This document shows, piece by piece, positions 1 through 7,927 of a stretch of 29,153 bases of DNA. The notes beneath the pieces are model-generated. The model worked only from the letters and a program-made list of their open reading frames with translations. It searched no databases and was not told the DNA's origin. The position numbers and the translations under genes are program-made. Source of the DNA: Trachipleistophora hominis (taxonomy: Eukaryota > Microsporidia > Pleistophoridae); the NCBI GenBank assembly GCA_000316135.1, contig JH993885.1, positions 18,747-47,899 of the forward strand, written 5' to 3'. Every line of letters begins with the position of its first letter. The first letter of the stretch is position 1.

Positions 1-77
1 AAATGTCCTCTAGTCCTTAAAGCAAATTGAGGAAGACCTAGTACGAGCAGCCAAATTGGCCACTGCTAAAAGCGCAT
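1..77 (-). pseudogene. 5' end of a partial membrane or secreted reading frame with a stop at codon 4
   Basis: On the minus strand an ATG at 77-75 opens a frame that runs off the left edge of the window. Codon 4 (68-66) is TAG. After it the frame reads Q-W-P-I-W-L-L-V-L-G-L-P-Q-F-A-L and stays open to the edge. The base composition here is clearly less AT-rich than the neighbouring spacer, and the hydrophobic Trp/Leu/Pro stretch looks like a signal peptide or membrane anchor. Either the start lies elsewhere, or a splice acceptor (TTTTAG is present) joins it to an upstream exon, or this is a broken gene. Another minus frame over the same bases (Ala/Leu-rich) is also open, so the frame choice is uncertain. 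No family is recognised. Confidence 0.25.
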
Positions 78-119
78 GCTCCAATACGAAGTAAAAACTG
101 TTAATATCAGATTAGTGAT

Positions 120-739
120 GTAATAAGCAGTTTTATTTAATACAAAATCTAACGAGCTAGTCGTTTGCTAGGATTTAAATGAAAGTAATACCAGTATTGA
201 CATAAGAATTTTGGTGAGGATACTCTAATATAAGGAGTTATGCAACGATATCGTGTATTACAATGATGGTTTCACTACGTAGAATACAAAATTCGAAAAA
301 AATACGGGATAAATTCCAGTGATATCATATTTGCTTTAGTTCTTAAACAAAATAACGATTCATTAGATGTCTAGTATAATTATGTAATTTAAAAACGATA
401 ATTTTTTTAAGCATTGGGCATTTTTAGTATGGAATAAAAGTTGACCAGTGAATAACACACTTTTCTTCCATAGATATTGCTGGTTTAGGGTAATTAAGAG
501 TGTTATTAACCAATAAAATAAAACTGACACAAATCAGTTATTTTGTATCAAACTTAAAATAAAAATTTGTGATTTTTTATATGATTAGATTTTACTTCCC
601 TTAATTTGACTAATCCACTTGAAGTTATCATTATATTAACATTGAAATATTGATTGATATAAACTATAAATGTCTAGTAAACTTATTCAGTGTTGTTATA
701 AATGGTAAATTAAAAGTTGGGTGTTAGGCGCATTATTTA
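120..739. other. AT-rich intergenic spacer, nothing recognised
   Basis: Every frame on both strands is broken by frequent stops. I see no coding-like composition, tRNA-like arms or clear repeat. Confidence 0.6.
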
Positions 740-1039
740 TTATAAATGACTTAGACTCACCTTCCTTACTCGATCAATGAAGCATTCTCCTTGTGTTACA
801 ACATGTATAGGCCAAAAATTATGACTAACTAGTCCATCATTGGTATACACAAACACTGATGATAATTTGCCAAACGCTTGTCGTATTTCATGGATGATCT
901 TAGGGATATCATTCATAAGCAATGTCAAGCCACGTGAGCTTCTTTTTGGTAGCAAATTGATCGAAGAGCAACAATTACAATTTCTCCAAAAAAACTTGGT
1001 TAACACACGTTGTGAGATCAGACAAACACTTCTAAACAA
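740..1039 (-). pseudogene. Decayed Ty3/Gypsy-like reverse transcriptase palm fragment
   Basis: The minus strand is open for 99 codons but has no ATG at its beginning; the first in-frame ATG is at 916. From there the order of motifs follows the RT palm of Ty3/Gypsy elements: a Leu-Met-Asn-Asp-Ile (LMND-type) helix, then F-V-Y-T-N-D in place of the catalytic F-V-Y-x-D-D, then a V-S-H-N stretch, then a PIHVV...FIDRVRKVSLSHL segment where these RTs have EEHxxHLxxVFxxLRxxxLxL. The first catalytic Asp position is Asn, so the enzyme would be dead. The likeness is by eye only. A 70-codon plus-strand frame overlaps but has no comparable motif. A good splice-donor-like GGTGAGT lies near the 3' end, so a host exon is an alternative. 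Confidence 0.4.
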
Positions 1040-1078
1040 AATTTTTTAGTTAATCAAAGTATCTATGCAGCTTACATC

Positions 1079-1708
1079 TTAGGGCTTTCTTTGTACATCA
1101 ATTCCTTTTCCAATACCCGCATCCAGCATATTTTTTACTGTTTTTGCAGCTATATTTGGATTAGGAGCAGAGTTGGAATCCAACTCTTCACAGCTGGTCC
1201 AATTAAGATTTGATTTATACAATTCATTTTCACTAGGTTCCGTAAAAAAATGAGCGCCCGGTAAATTTTTCAAGAACGACGAATTTTTCAACGGTTTTTC
1301 ATCGTGATTACTCATTCGTACAAAAAAATCGTTTCTCTGCACGTTAGATTTTTCATTATTAGGATTTATGCCACTGGACAATTTTTCCTTCTTATCGTCC
1401 GATTCGTTTAAATTTATTGCTGAATGTTCATTATCCGCTTTCTTTACGCTGTTTAGCATTATGCTTGTTTGTCTTTCATTGTTTTCATTGCTTGTACCAG
1501 GCATTGTGGTTTTAAGTGTTTTGTTATCACCTACAGGGTTGTCATTATGAATAAAAGTTTCATCTTCATTTAATTCATGGTAGTTGTTCAAATAATTTAA
1601 CTCAACTTCATGTTTATTTGCCACCAAACTTTCAGCTTTTGGGTTAAGAATTCGCATTCTAGTCGGTGATAACAACGATTTCAAGTCAAAAATTATGAAA
1701 ATTTTCAT
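1079..1708 (-). CDS. Hypothetical Asn/Ser/Glu-rich low-complexity protein (209 aa)
   Basis: The ORF begins at an ATG (1708-1706). The product is hydrophilic and rich in Asn, Ser, Glu, Asp and Lys, typical of disordered, lineage-specific proteins. There is a weakly hydrophobic N-terminus (M-K-I-F-I-I-F) but no convincing signal peptide or membrane segment. The C-terminal part, around residues 150-209, is a little more ordered (residues L-P-G-A-H-F-F, then A-A-K-T-V-K-N-M-L-D-A-G-I-G-K-G). The ATG overlaps the stop of a frame encoding a membrane segment immediately upstream (ATGA at 1708-1705). The two may therefore be one type I membrane protein broken by a frame change, with this ORF as its cytoplasmic tail. 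No family is recognised. Confidence 0.55.
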   Translation of the reverse strand: MKIFIIFDLKSLLSPTRMRILNPKAESLVANKHEVELNYLNNYHELNEDETFIHNDNPVGDNKTLKTTMPGTSNENNERQTSIMLNSVKKADNEHSAINLNESDDKKEKLSSGINPNNEKSNVQRNDFFVRMSNHDEKPLKNSSFLKNLPGAHFFTEPSENELYKSNLNWTSCEELDSNSAPNPNIAAKTVKNMLDAGIGKGIDVQRKP

Positions 1709-1968
1709 AATTTAGAAAACTTCCCGGTTTTTATACATCTATAAACGCAATAACCAATCGCTCCGAATGCAATCACTGGTAAGGCGAGTACGAAATATAA
1801 ATCCTGTTGAAAGTTTCAGATGCCATAAAATGGGTAACTTGATGATAATTCACTATTTTGACTGGTTTCAACTTTCTAATAGTTTTGTTCATTGGAAATT
1901 GTGAATTTTGAACAGTAAGACTTTAAAAACTTTAAGTTACAAATGAGAAAGTTTGTATAAAATATCAT
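1705..1968 (-). pseudogene. Broken membrane-protein gene: signal-like start and one transmembrane segment, two internal stops
   Basis: A single minus-strand frame starts at an ATG (1968-1966). It has a hydrophobic start (MIFYTNFLIC) and a Ser/Asn-rich stretch (S-E-L-S-S-S-Y-P-F). Then comes a strong membrane segment at about 1803-1745 (F-V-L-A-L-P-V-I-A-F-G-A-I-G-Y-C-V-Y), followed by a short basic tail (R-C-I-K-T-G-K-F). It is broken by an in-frame TAG and by a TGA (1818-1816), and ends at TGA 1707-1705, overlapping the next ORF's ATG. The Gly/Ala/Pro/Val-rich segment is not what random AT-rich DNA encodes. A frame from an ATG about 1892 could join it after GTTACC...CAACAG if a 35-base intron existed, but the donor is poor. 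Confidence 0.35.
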
Positions 1969-2611
1969 AAAGAGTTTTATAACGAGTGCTCTCTATTCCA
2001 CAAGCTACTAATTTTCACCATAGAACGATAGAAAAATCAAAGCATTATGTACGTAATTTGACTTCGTTCAACCATTTCTGAATTATAAGGCGGTATTTTA
2101 TGAATAAAAGCGCATTATAGAACCAAAATGAATTTATAAACCAATATTAATACTTTACCAGTGAGCTATGTATTTTTTTCATCTACAAGCTAAATCGATG
2201 TCTAAATGGATTTTAAATGGTTATAGAAGATTGTTATTCGAGTTATGTTATTTTGAATACTTAATAAACAAGAAATGCTACAATAGCGGTAAACCAAACC
2301 AAACAAGTTGAAGAGAAAAAAATATCAAAAAATTAGTACTTATCATTTTCACTGCTGAAGTGCCATAATTACGGTTTAGAGTCGGTTCGCCATTAAGGCT
2401 GATGTAGAAAAATAATAATATAAGTAATGCTTTAAATATTCTGTATGTTGCAGTTGAAAAAATATACACTCAAATTCAGACACGTTAAATTGATACGTAT
2501 GTGCTAAAAAAGTACGATGGTGTTTACAAATCTATATATAAACACGTAATGAAACAATTTCTCGAAATACCATTGATCAACTCTCCAAGACAAAAATTGC
2601 AGGTCATTATC
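1969..2611. other. AT-rich spacer
   Basis: The only open stretch is a 63-codon hydrophobic minus-strand frame (2278-2469) with no ATG at its start. Nothing else is recognised. Confidence 0.5.
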
Positions 2612-2711
2612 ATAAAAGCTTTTAAAATATTAAAAGAGTATCTTTGAAGATTTTTGTTATTATAAAAGCTTTAACATATCAAAAGAGTAACTTTGTAAAT
2701 TTTTTACTTTC
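2612..2711 (+). repeat. Diverged tandem duplication, two units of 50 bp
   Basis: Unit 1 (2612-2661) and unit 2 (2662-2711) both begin ATAAAAGCTTT, both carry AAAAGAGTA about 20 bases further on, then CTTTG and a T-rich tail. The spacing is exactly 50 bases and the units differ at several positions. The repeat lies in a non-coding spacer and no function is evident. Confidence 0.6.
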
Positions 2712-2923
2712 TTTTAGATACAAGTTTAATTCGTTTTTTCGCAGATATATCTTTATAAAAATGGAGTTCTTGTGTTTTTACACATAAAAAAGCTATAAAA
2801 AGTCAAAAAATTATCATACAACATCTTTATTTTATATCTCGCTTACATCTAGTCAGCTAAACTTGTATTTTGATAGAGTGTGTTAATCATACTATTTTAT
2901 TATCAAAACAAATAATTTGTTAT

Positions 2924-3079
2924 TTATATAGCCTTATATTTCAATTTGTGATCATCTAAAAATCTTAGATAAAATTTCATTACATCTATTCGTTGCGTGA
3001 AAGCTCTTTTTATTAGTACTACACACATTCGAACGACTTTTTCTGATGCAATGATCACAAATCGCGGCTTTGACAGCAT
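2924..3079 (-). CDS. Possible small basic protein (51 aa from its first ATG)
   Basis: The frame is open from 3130, but the first ATG is at 3079. The short product is basic and mixed in character (MLSKPRFVIIASEKVVRM at the start), with no signal peptide and no recognised motif. Length alone does not support it in DNA of this composition. It is listed because its codon mix is less AT-biased than the flanks. It could equally be a relic fragment. Confidence 0.2.
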   Translation of the reverse strand: MLSKPRFVIIASEKVVRMCVVLIKRAFTQRIDVMKFYLRFLDDHKLKYKAI

Positions 3080-3188
3080 TTTTTTCGTATGACCGTAATT
3101 ATTGTGTTCAAATTTTAAAGTAAACTTCAAAGAAATTTAAAGTTCAACATTACGGCTTTTCTCGATTTAGAATAATCATTTAAAATTG

Positions 3189-3497
3189 ATGCATTCTGTT
3201 TTTCAAGCGATCACGCCATCTATAATCATAATAATAAAAAGCCAATGTAATCTTATTAGTCTGTTTCAAATGAAATCGTTGTGCTTTAAGCATTTATATA
3301 TGGTGTTAAAGGAAGATATAAGTTCTATCTATTCTACCTTACCCTTTATACCATACTTACATAACTTTTTGAGAAACTTTAATGAACTAAAATTATCTTT
3401 TATATGTAACTTGAACGCAGACATCAAGGATGATCTAGGAATTCTAACCTATAATAACCCATTGTATACTTTATTTGTGAGTATCAGCGTTGTTTAA
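3189..3497 (+). CDS. Hypothetical ORF (102 aa), possibly a pol connection/RNase H relic
   Basis: The frame is open from an ATG at 3189 to TAA. The N-terminal third is Ile/Ser-rich and unconvincing. The last 55 residues read ...F-I-P-Y-L-H-N-F-L-R-N-F-N-E-L-K..., then ...G-I-L-T-Y-N-N-P-L-Y-T-L-F-V-S. In Ty3/Gypsy pol the RT-RNase H connection has F-x-x-L-K, then P-[IV]-L-x-x-[YF], then P-[LF]-x-L-x-x-D-A-S. The order and spacing are similar, but the catalytic Asp is replaced by Ser. This is an eye-level likeness only; an unrelated orphan gene is possible. Confidence 0.3.
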   Translation: MHSVFQAITPSIIIIIKSQCNLISLFQMKSLCFKHLYMVLKEDISSIYSTLPFIPYLHNFLRNFNELKLSFICNLNADIKDDLGILTYNNPLYTLFVSISVV

Positions 3498-3640
3498 TGA
3501 AAAACAGTTAAAATAAACTTTATCGTATTTGCTAAAAATATGATGAATACCACGACATCGATTTTTCACTTTTATTTTTTGCTCTTCTTTAAACAAGAGC
3601 ACTTCATTAGCTAAGTTATTCATTGATTAGCAACATGGTT

Positions 3641-4162
3641 TTAGTCTCTTTCGCCTTCGCTTTTCTCCATTTCTTCTTTTTCTTTTCTTATATCTTCAAT
3701 TTCATTTAAATACGATTGATTAAGCTTATTCAACATTTTTAAATATTTTAAGAACAATGCATTCCTTTTCAATATTTTAGCTATTTTTCTTCTGATTTTT
3801 TCGTATTTGTCTATCTGCTCAATTCTTCGCTTCAAGTTCAAAGCTGAAAATGTTCCTTGTGCATTTTTGTCATCGCTTCCATAATTATGAATCTTAAACA
3901 ACGCAAGTTTAATGTTCAAGTTGCGAACGTTTTCATTGTGTGCCTCATCAGCAGTTCCTGTCTCGTCTTGTTCTTCGTTCTCATCATCACTGCTTGTCTC
4001 TGCCGTTTTACGTTCAAAGGTATTATTAACGCAGTTTTCTTTTCTTTCTAAATATCTATTGGGATTTACATCTTTATCTGATGATATTTTTTCTTTATTA
4101 AATTCTAAGTCGCTATATGACGTTTTATTATATAAAGAGTTGCTTGCAAGACATAAAACCAT
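3641..4162 (-). CDS. Hypothetical secreted protein, acidic middle and Lys/Glu-rich coiled-coil C-terminus
   Basis: From the first in-frame ATG (4162) the product is 173 aa. The frame is open without an ATG back to 4219, and those 19 extra residues (K-K-N-L-R-Q then L-L-Y-A-F-L-F) would complete a much better signal peptide ending near L-A-S-N-S. Further up in the same frame lies an ATG at 4261, separated by adjacent TGA-TAA stops, so the true 5' end may be damaged, spliced or misassembled. The mature part has an acidic run (S-S-D-D-E-N-E-E-Q-D-E-T-G). The last 70 residues are Lys/Glu/Leu-rich with heptad-like spacing, which suggests a coiled coil. No family is recognised. In microsporidia such orphan secreted proteins are often candidate host-exposed factors (inference). 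Confidence 0.5.
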   Translation of the reverse strand: MVLCLASNSLYNKTSYSDLEFNKEKISSDKDVNPNRYLERKENCVNNTFERKTAETSSDDENEEQDETGTADEAHNENVRNLNIKLALFKIHNYGSDDKNAQGTFSALNLKRRIEQIDKYEKIRRKIAKILKRNALFLKYLKMLNKLNQSYLNEIEDIRKEKEEMEKSEGERD

Positions 4163-4261
4163 CGTATTGAAAAGAAATGCATATAACAGGTTGCTTTGTC
4201 TCAAATTCTTTTTTAACAATTTAAAATTTTGTTATCAAACAATAATTTGGTCATATTTCAT

Positions 4262-5160
4262 AGTTATAGTCGTGTTTCCGATAACTTGGACCTGGAATGA
4301 TTTATCTATATAAGTGGTGTCAATAGATCATTGGTCAAGTATTCAAAGTCTTGAAGCTCGCATCAGTTGAGCTTTCGCCTGATATATCATTTTATACTGT
4401 AAGCCTGTCCTTTGCTTTCAAATAGTGGTATAAATCACAATCCACTGTCAAAAATGTTATTTGTGTCAAAATAGACAGCTTCGTATGTTGGATCATATCA
4501 TATACGGGTTTGACTTTCGCAACACTAAATAATCATCTATCAAGATATTGCTACAAAAACGTGTTCAAACCAGTAAAAAATCCAATTAACGATGTTGCAG
4601 TAATCCGATTGTATATCACGTCATACCTCTCAATTAAATCTATCATTAATCCAGGAGGAAAAATTATGAGAAAAGGCATAGCCAGTAACACACAATAGGG
4701 TATATAACCATAAGGAGAAACACCTAATATCAAGCTGTGACAGCGGCGAATAACCAATATACAGAAGAATTTATATAGAAATTAGGTTCATAGGAGCAAA
4801 TACAACAACTATCTGTGTGAGATATTGTTGGACAATCCACAGAGGATATTGCATCCAGCACAAATGATGAAAACAGATATTGCTTTCTTTTAAGCAAGCG
4901 TACTTGCTGTCTGTGATCACATGATATAGCACGAGATGTCTCTTTTAAATTTTAGTAAAAATTTGCTAATTTTAATTAAACGCACCATGCGTGGTTACTC
5001 ATACAATTTCAACTTATTATTTACTTTGTAAGATGTTTATGATACTATTATTATAGTTCTAATATTACGTCTTTTCTCGTTTTAATTAATGTTTATAACA
5101 AAATAAGAAAACGATCTCAAATTTTCTACTATGTTGTTTATGTTTGAAAATGGTATCTGA
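4262..5160. other. Spacer with one hydrophobic open stretch
   Basis: Most of this is AT-rich with stops. Between 4551 and about 4790 the minus strand is open for over 70 codons and encodes hydrophobic segments (P-Y-C-V-L-L-A-M-P-F-L-I-I-F-P-P-G-L, then a C-terminal L-I-G-F-F-T-G-L). It lacks an ATG before the one in A-M-P-F, and a plus-strand frame (4510-4698) overlaps it. It is probably a decayed piece of something, of unknown identity. Confidence 0.35.
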
Positions 5161-5343
5161 AAATTTTTTCGTTCGATCTTTTTTATTAAAGAGCTTCTAC
5201 TTATCAATGCACCACTTCACAGCACGAGCGTTTTGGCCCCTTTCCTATTGTCGTCTAATGATATTAAAAATGTTGTCAATATCCCAAATAATAGGTACCA
5301 ATGTCATATAATGGACAAAGCGTTTGTACGATTAAATATTTAA
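5161..5343 (+). pseudogene. Decayed Ty3/Gypsy-like RT-RNase H connection fragment
   Basis: Sixty codons are open between TGA (5158) and TAA (5341), with no ATG at the start. The stretch I-K-E-L-L-L-I-N-A-P-L-H-S-T-S-V-L-A-P-F then L-L-S-S-N-D follows the order found at the start of Gypsy RNase H: [FL]-x-x-L-K-x-x-L-x-x-A-P-V-L-x-x-P-D-F-x-x-P-F-x-L-x-x-D-A-S. The catalytic Asp position reads Ser or Asn. The local composition is noticeably less AT-rich than the flanks. Confidence 0.35.
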
Positions 5344-5512
5344 TAATAATTTATCTCCATCCATTACCAATGTTTATTTACGTGGTGATACCCGAAAAAC
5401 ACCTTTTAATTCATTTATTCACCTATCTCTGAGAATCGTAGCTTTAATTAAGCACTTTTCCAGTGTTCTGCAATCCCTCCATCTTTCCCGCGCACGTGCT
5501 TAATCACAGTGT

Positions 5513-6256
5513 ATGATAGCAATGTACTTTCAAAAGTATTTAAATGACGTGAATTATCATTCCATGTACAAAACAGCTTCCATGAAATTGATTTGGTCGT
5601 TTATATTCCTGGTGCTTTTTTACATTTCGTGTTATTTGCTTTGGTCATACTGCACGATCGTAAAAATCAACAAGATGTTCATTCAAAAGGTAAATAAGAG
5701 CTACGAAAAATTTCAATCTACTTGGAAAACGTCAAAAAATGGCGATAGGAAATTTTTAATATTGCTTTACAAAAAAGGAATAGATAAATACGTGGGATTT
5801 ACGGCGGCAAATAAAGAGAAATTGGCGAATTTCCGAGGAAAAGTTGGATCAAAATACGAAACAAATTTGAGCGCAGCACAATCATATAAAGCAGAACTTG
5901 CAGCATTGCACGAGCAGATGCCAAGGTGGATAACCAGATGGTTTCGTACACCATGGAACAAATATGTCGATACCATGGATGTTATATGCCACTACACAGA
6001 AAAAACATGTTTCCAAAAAAATGATAATTACTATTATTTCTATTGTATTCACGGTGAACGAGGTAAGATATTGCTGACGCAGGTTACGCATTGGGGAAAA
6101 GGAAAGAAAAAAACGCGGAAACAAATATTGAATAGGATAATCGATTATGGTGATTTTGTTGACGATTTCGCTGATCGTGCACTATTTTATCTGTTCTTAC
6201 AGCTCCTCTTTAGGAATCCGCCAAGAAAAATAGCTGCCAGTATGAAAACTGAGTAA
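5513..6256 (+). CDS. Hypothetical signal-anchored membrane protein (247 aa)
   Basis: The ORF opens with ATGs at codons 1, 4, 18 and 24. Residues 26-47 form one strong hydrophobic segment rich in Phe/Leu/Ile/Tyr. Start codon 24 would put it at the very N-terminus as a signal anchor; the upstream ATG at 5513 is used here as the longest form. The remaining 200 residues are basic and aromatic: R-W-I-T-R-W-F-R-T-P-W around 138-148, several Tyr in a row near 172-178, and a G-K-G-K-K-K-T-R-K cluster near 195-203. Three cysteines (159, 166, 178) are close enough for disulfides. A Leu/Phe-rich helix near 223-234 is amphipathic or membrane-associated. AATAAA occurs about 20 bases after the stop. I do not recognise the family; topology suggests a type II membrane protein. 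Confidence 0.75.
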   Translation: MIAMYFQKYLNDVNYHSMYKTASMKLIWSFIFLVLFYISCYLLWSYCTIVKINKMFIQKVNKSYEKFQSTWKTSKNGDRKFLILLYKKGIDKYVGFTAANKEKLANFRGKVGSKYETNLSAAQSYKAELAALHEQMPRWITRWFRTPWNKYVDTMDVICHYTEKTCFQKNDNYYYFYCIHGERGKILLTQVTHWGKGKKKTRKQILNRIIDYGDFVDDFADRALFYLFLQLLFRNPPRKIAASMKTE

Positions 6257-7927
6257 AATGACGAATGTGACTTAAAAATAAAGATTATTTGATCAAGATT
6301 GCTATTTTACTGCCCGATGTGTGTCAATGTCAGTTACTTGAAATGATATATTGAGATGTGTCTCATTAAACAGAAAAATCTATTTACCATGCTTAGACAT
6401 GTGCCTACCTGCATGTAGTTGCTACCTAAAGTTCATAGTGAAACCATATACAACAAGAGATTGCGAATAAGTTATTCAGCCGTGGTGCTAGGCACAAATC
6501 AAGCATGTGCTTAAAAAATTTTCTGCCACATACAAGGCCATGATGAACTATTCCACAGATATTGATTATAGCTGCCCAAAACTATTGATTCATCGATATA
6601 CGACTTAATTAACATCTTTATAAGTTTATTTCTATTTGCAAAGGTAATGTTTCGTATAGTAATAAATAGAATGTTGTAATTAGTTTTTTACACGATCCCA
6701 TAATTTTTGATAAGTTGAAGGAATTACAATTAGTGATATAGCGATTTTCATAGATGTAAAATTTACATGTTTTAACCAAATTTCATAACGTTTTTGTTTA
6801 CATTTCATACCGCTTTTTGCATAGCTAATTTTTTCAGATTATAACAGTAGTTAACAAATAAATAATTTATTAAAAGTGATATATCGTAGTAAATAGAATT
6901 AATTATTGAAGGGCTAACCATTATTCACCGTATTACAATTTTCCCGTACTTTTGAAAATATTTTTTGTTCTACTCTTCCGATACATATTTTGAATTAAAT
7001 TTAAACAAGATATTTTAACGTATATGGTTCAACATATATAGAATCGTGCAAACACAACGCGATGCAAGACATTGCGAGGGTTTTTTAAATTGTTAAACCC
7101 TAAAGTGTACTCTTCAGTGACATAATATGTGGCTATTTACGCTACATCTCACATCTCTGATTATATTCTTTCATATTGACAAGACTTGCTAGCTTGGATC
7201 TACAAGTTAAGTAATGGCTTTGAATTGATTTATTGAAATATAAAGAAGTTGTATCCCTGGCAGATACACGGGAATTTAAGCCGCTTATAAACATATTGGC
7301 GACCAAAATGTGTCCGCTATGGATTTAAATACAAGTGAAGAGATGTATATCCTGTTAACAATCGTTATGGTTCATCTTTCATCGTAAGTCTGTTCGTCCA
7401 ATTGTTCCTCCACTCCCCTAATTACACCTTTTTGGTGAAAACTACAGGTTACAGCAATATTAATTTAGTAAAATATTATAATTAATATCATATGTTATAA
7501 TTGATTGAAGATCGACTCTTTATAACAGACAAGTCTTACATCACATATTCTTCGTAACTTTTGCCAAGTGCTCTATTTCAATTAAATCCCTTTTCGTATT
7601 GTTACTATAATAATTTATCCCACAACAAATATTAAAAAATTCTGGCAAAGAAATTAAAATGTAACTAAGACTGACCAACAAATACAGAAATGAAATAATA
7701 TCAATACTAGGCGCACAACTTGTCTCTAATCCAATTTAGATATGAACAGCAAATATTAAAAATAGCACATCACCAATTTATTATTAATATAAGATATAAA
7801 ATATACAAATATTGTTGTTATTGCAGCTCTACTACTTCACAGACAGATTCAGATTTCTATTAAATCGTGGAGGTAAAAATACAAACAATAAAAAAAATAA
7901 ATAAAGGGTACACCTAAAAATAGAGGG
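6257..7927. other. Long spacer with open but unidentified minus-strand stretches
   Basis: No complete gene is seen. Two minus-strand stretches are unusually open: 6426-6687, where two overlapping frames read Y-I-D-E-S-I-V-L-G-S-Y-N-Q-Y-L-W and C-G-I-V-H-H-G-L-V-C-G; and 7142-7324, 60 sense codons including an ATG (V-A-N-M-F-I-S-G-L). The D-E-S...Y-L-W spacing faintly recalls Tc1/mariner-type transposases, but too weakly to call. At 7318-7384 a short plus frame (M-D-L-N-T-S-E-E-M-Y-I-L-L-T-I-V-M-V) is followed by GTAAGT; I find no partner exon. Confidence 0.4.

Noticed and set aside
1..95. Possible structured RNA (AGTACGAG resembling the sarcin-ricin loop; AGCAG/CTGCT stem)
   Set aside because: The surrounding sequence does not follow rRNA, and the stem is short; a coding explanation fits as well.
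840..1049. 70-codon plus-strand ORF
   Set aside because: It is antisense to the RT-like frame, and no motif or signal favours it.
2278..2469. 63-codon hydrophobic minus-strand ORF
   Set aside because: It begins at GTG directly after a stop and has no ATG near the start; hydrophobic frames arise easily in T-rich DNA.
3912..4313. 133-codon plus-strand ORF
   Set aside because: It is antisense to the secreted acidic protein; its Ser/Cys/Phe runs mirror the Glu/Lys-rich sense strand.
6426..6687. Possible DDE transposase (D-E-S...Y-L-W) on the minus strand
   Set aside because: Too short and degenerate, with two competing frames; no second catalytic motif is seen.
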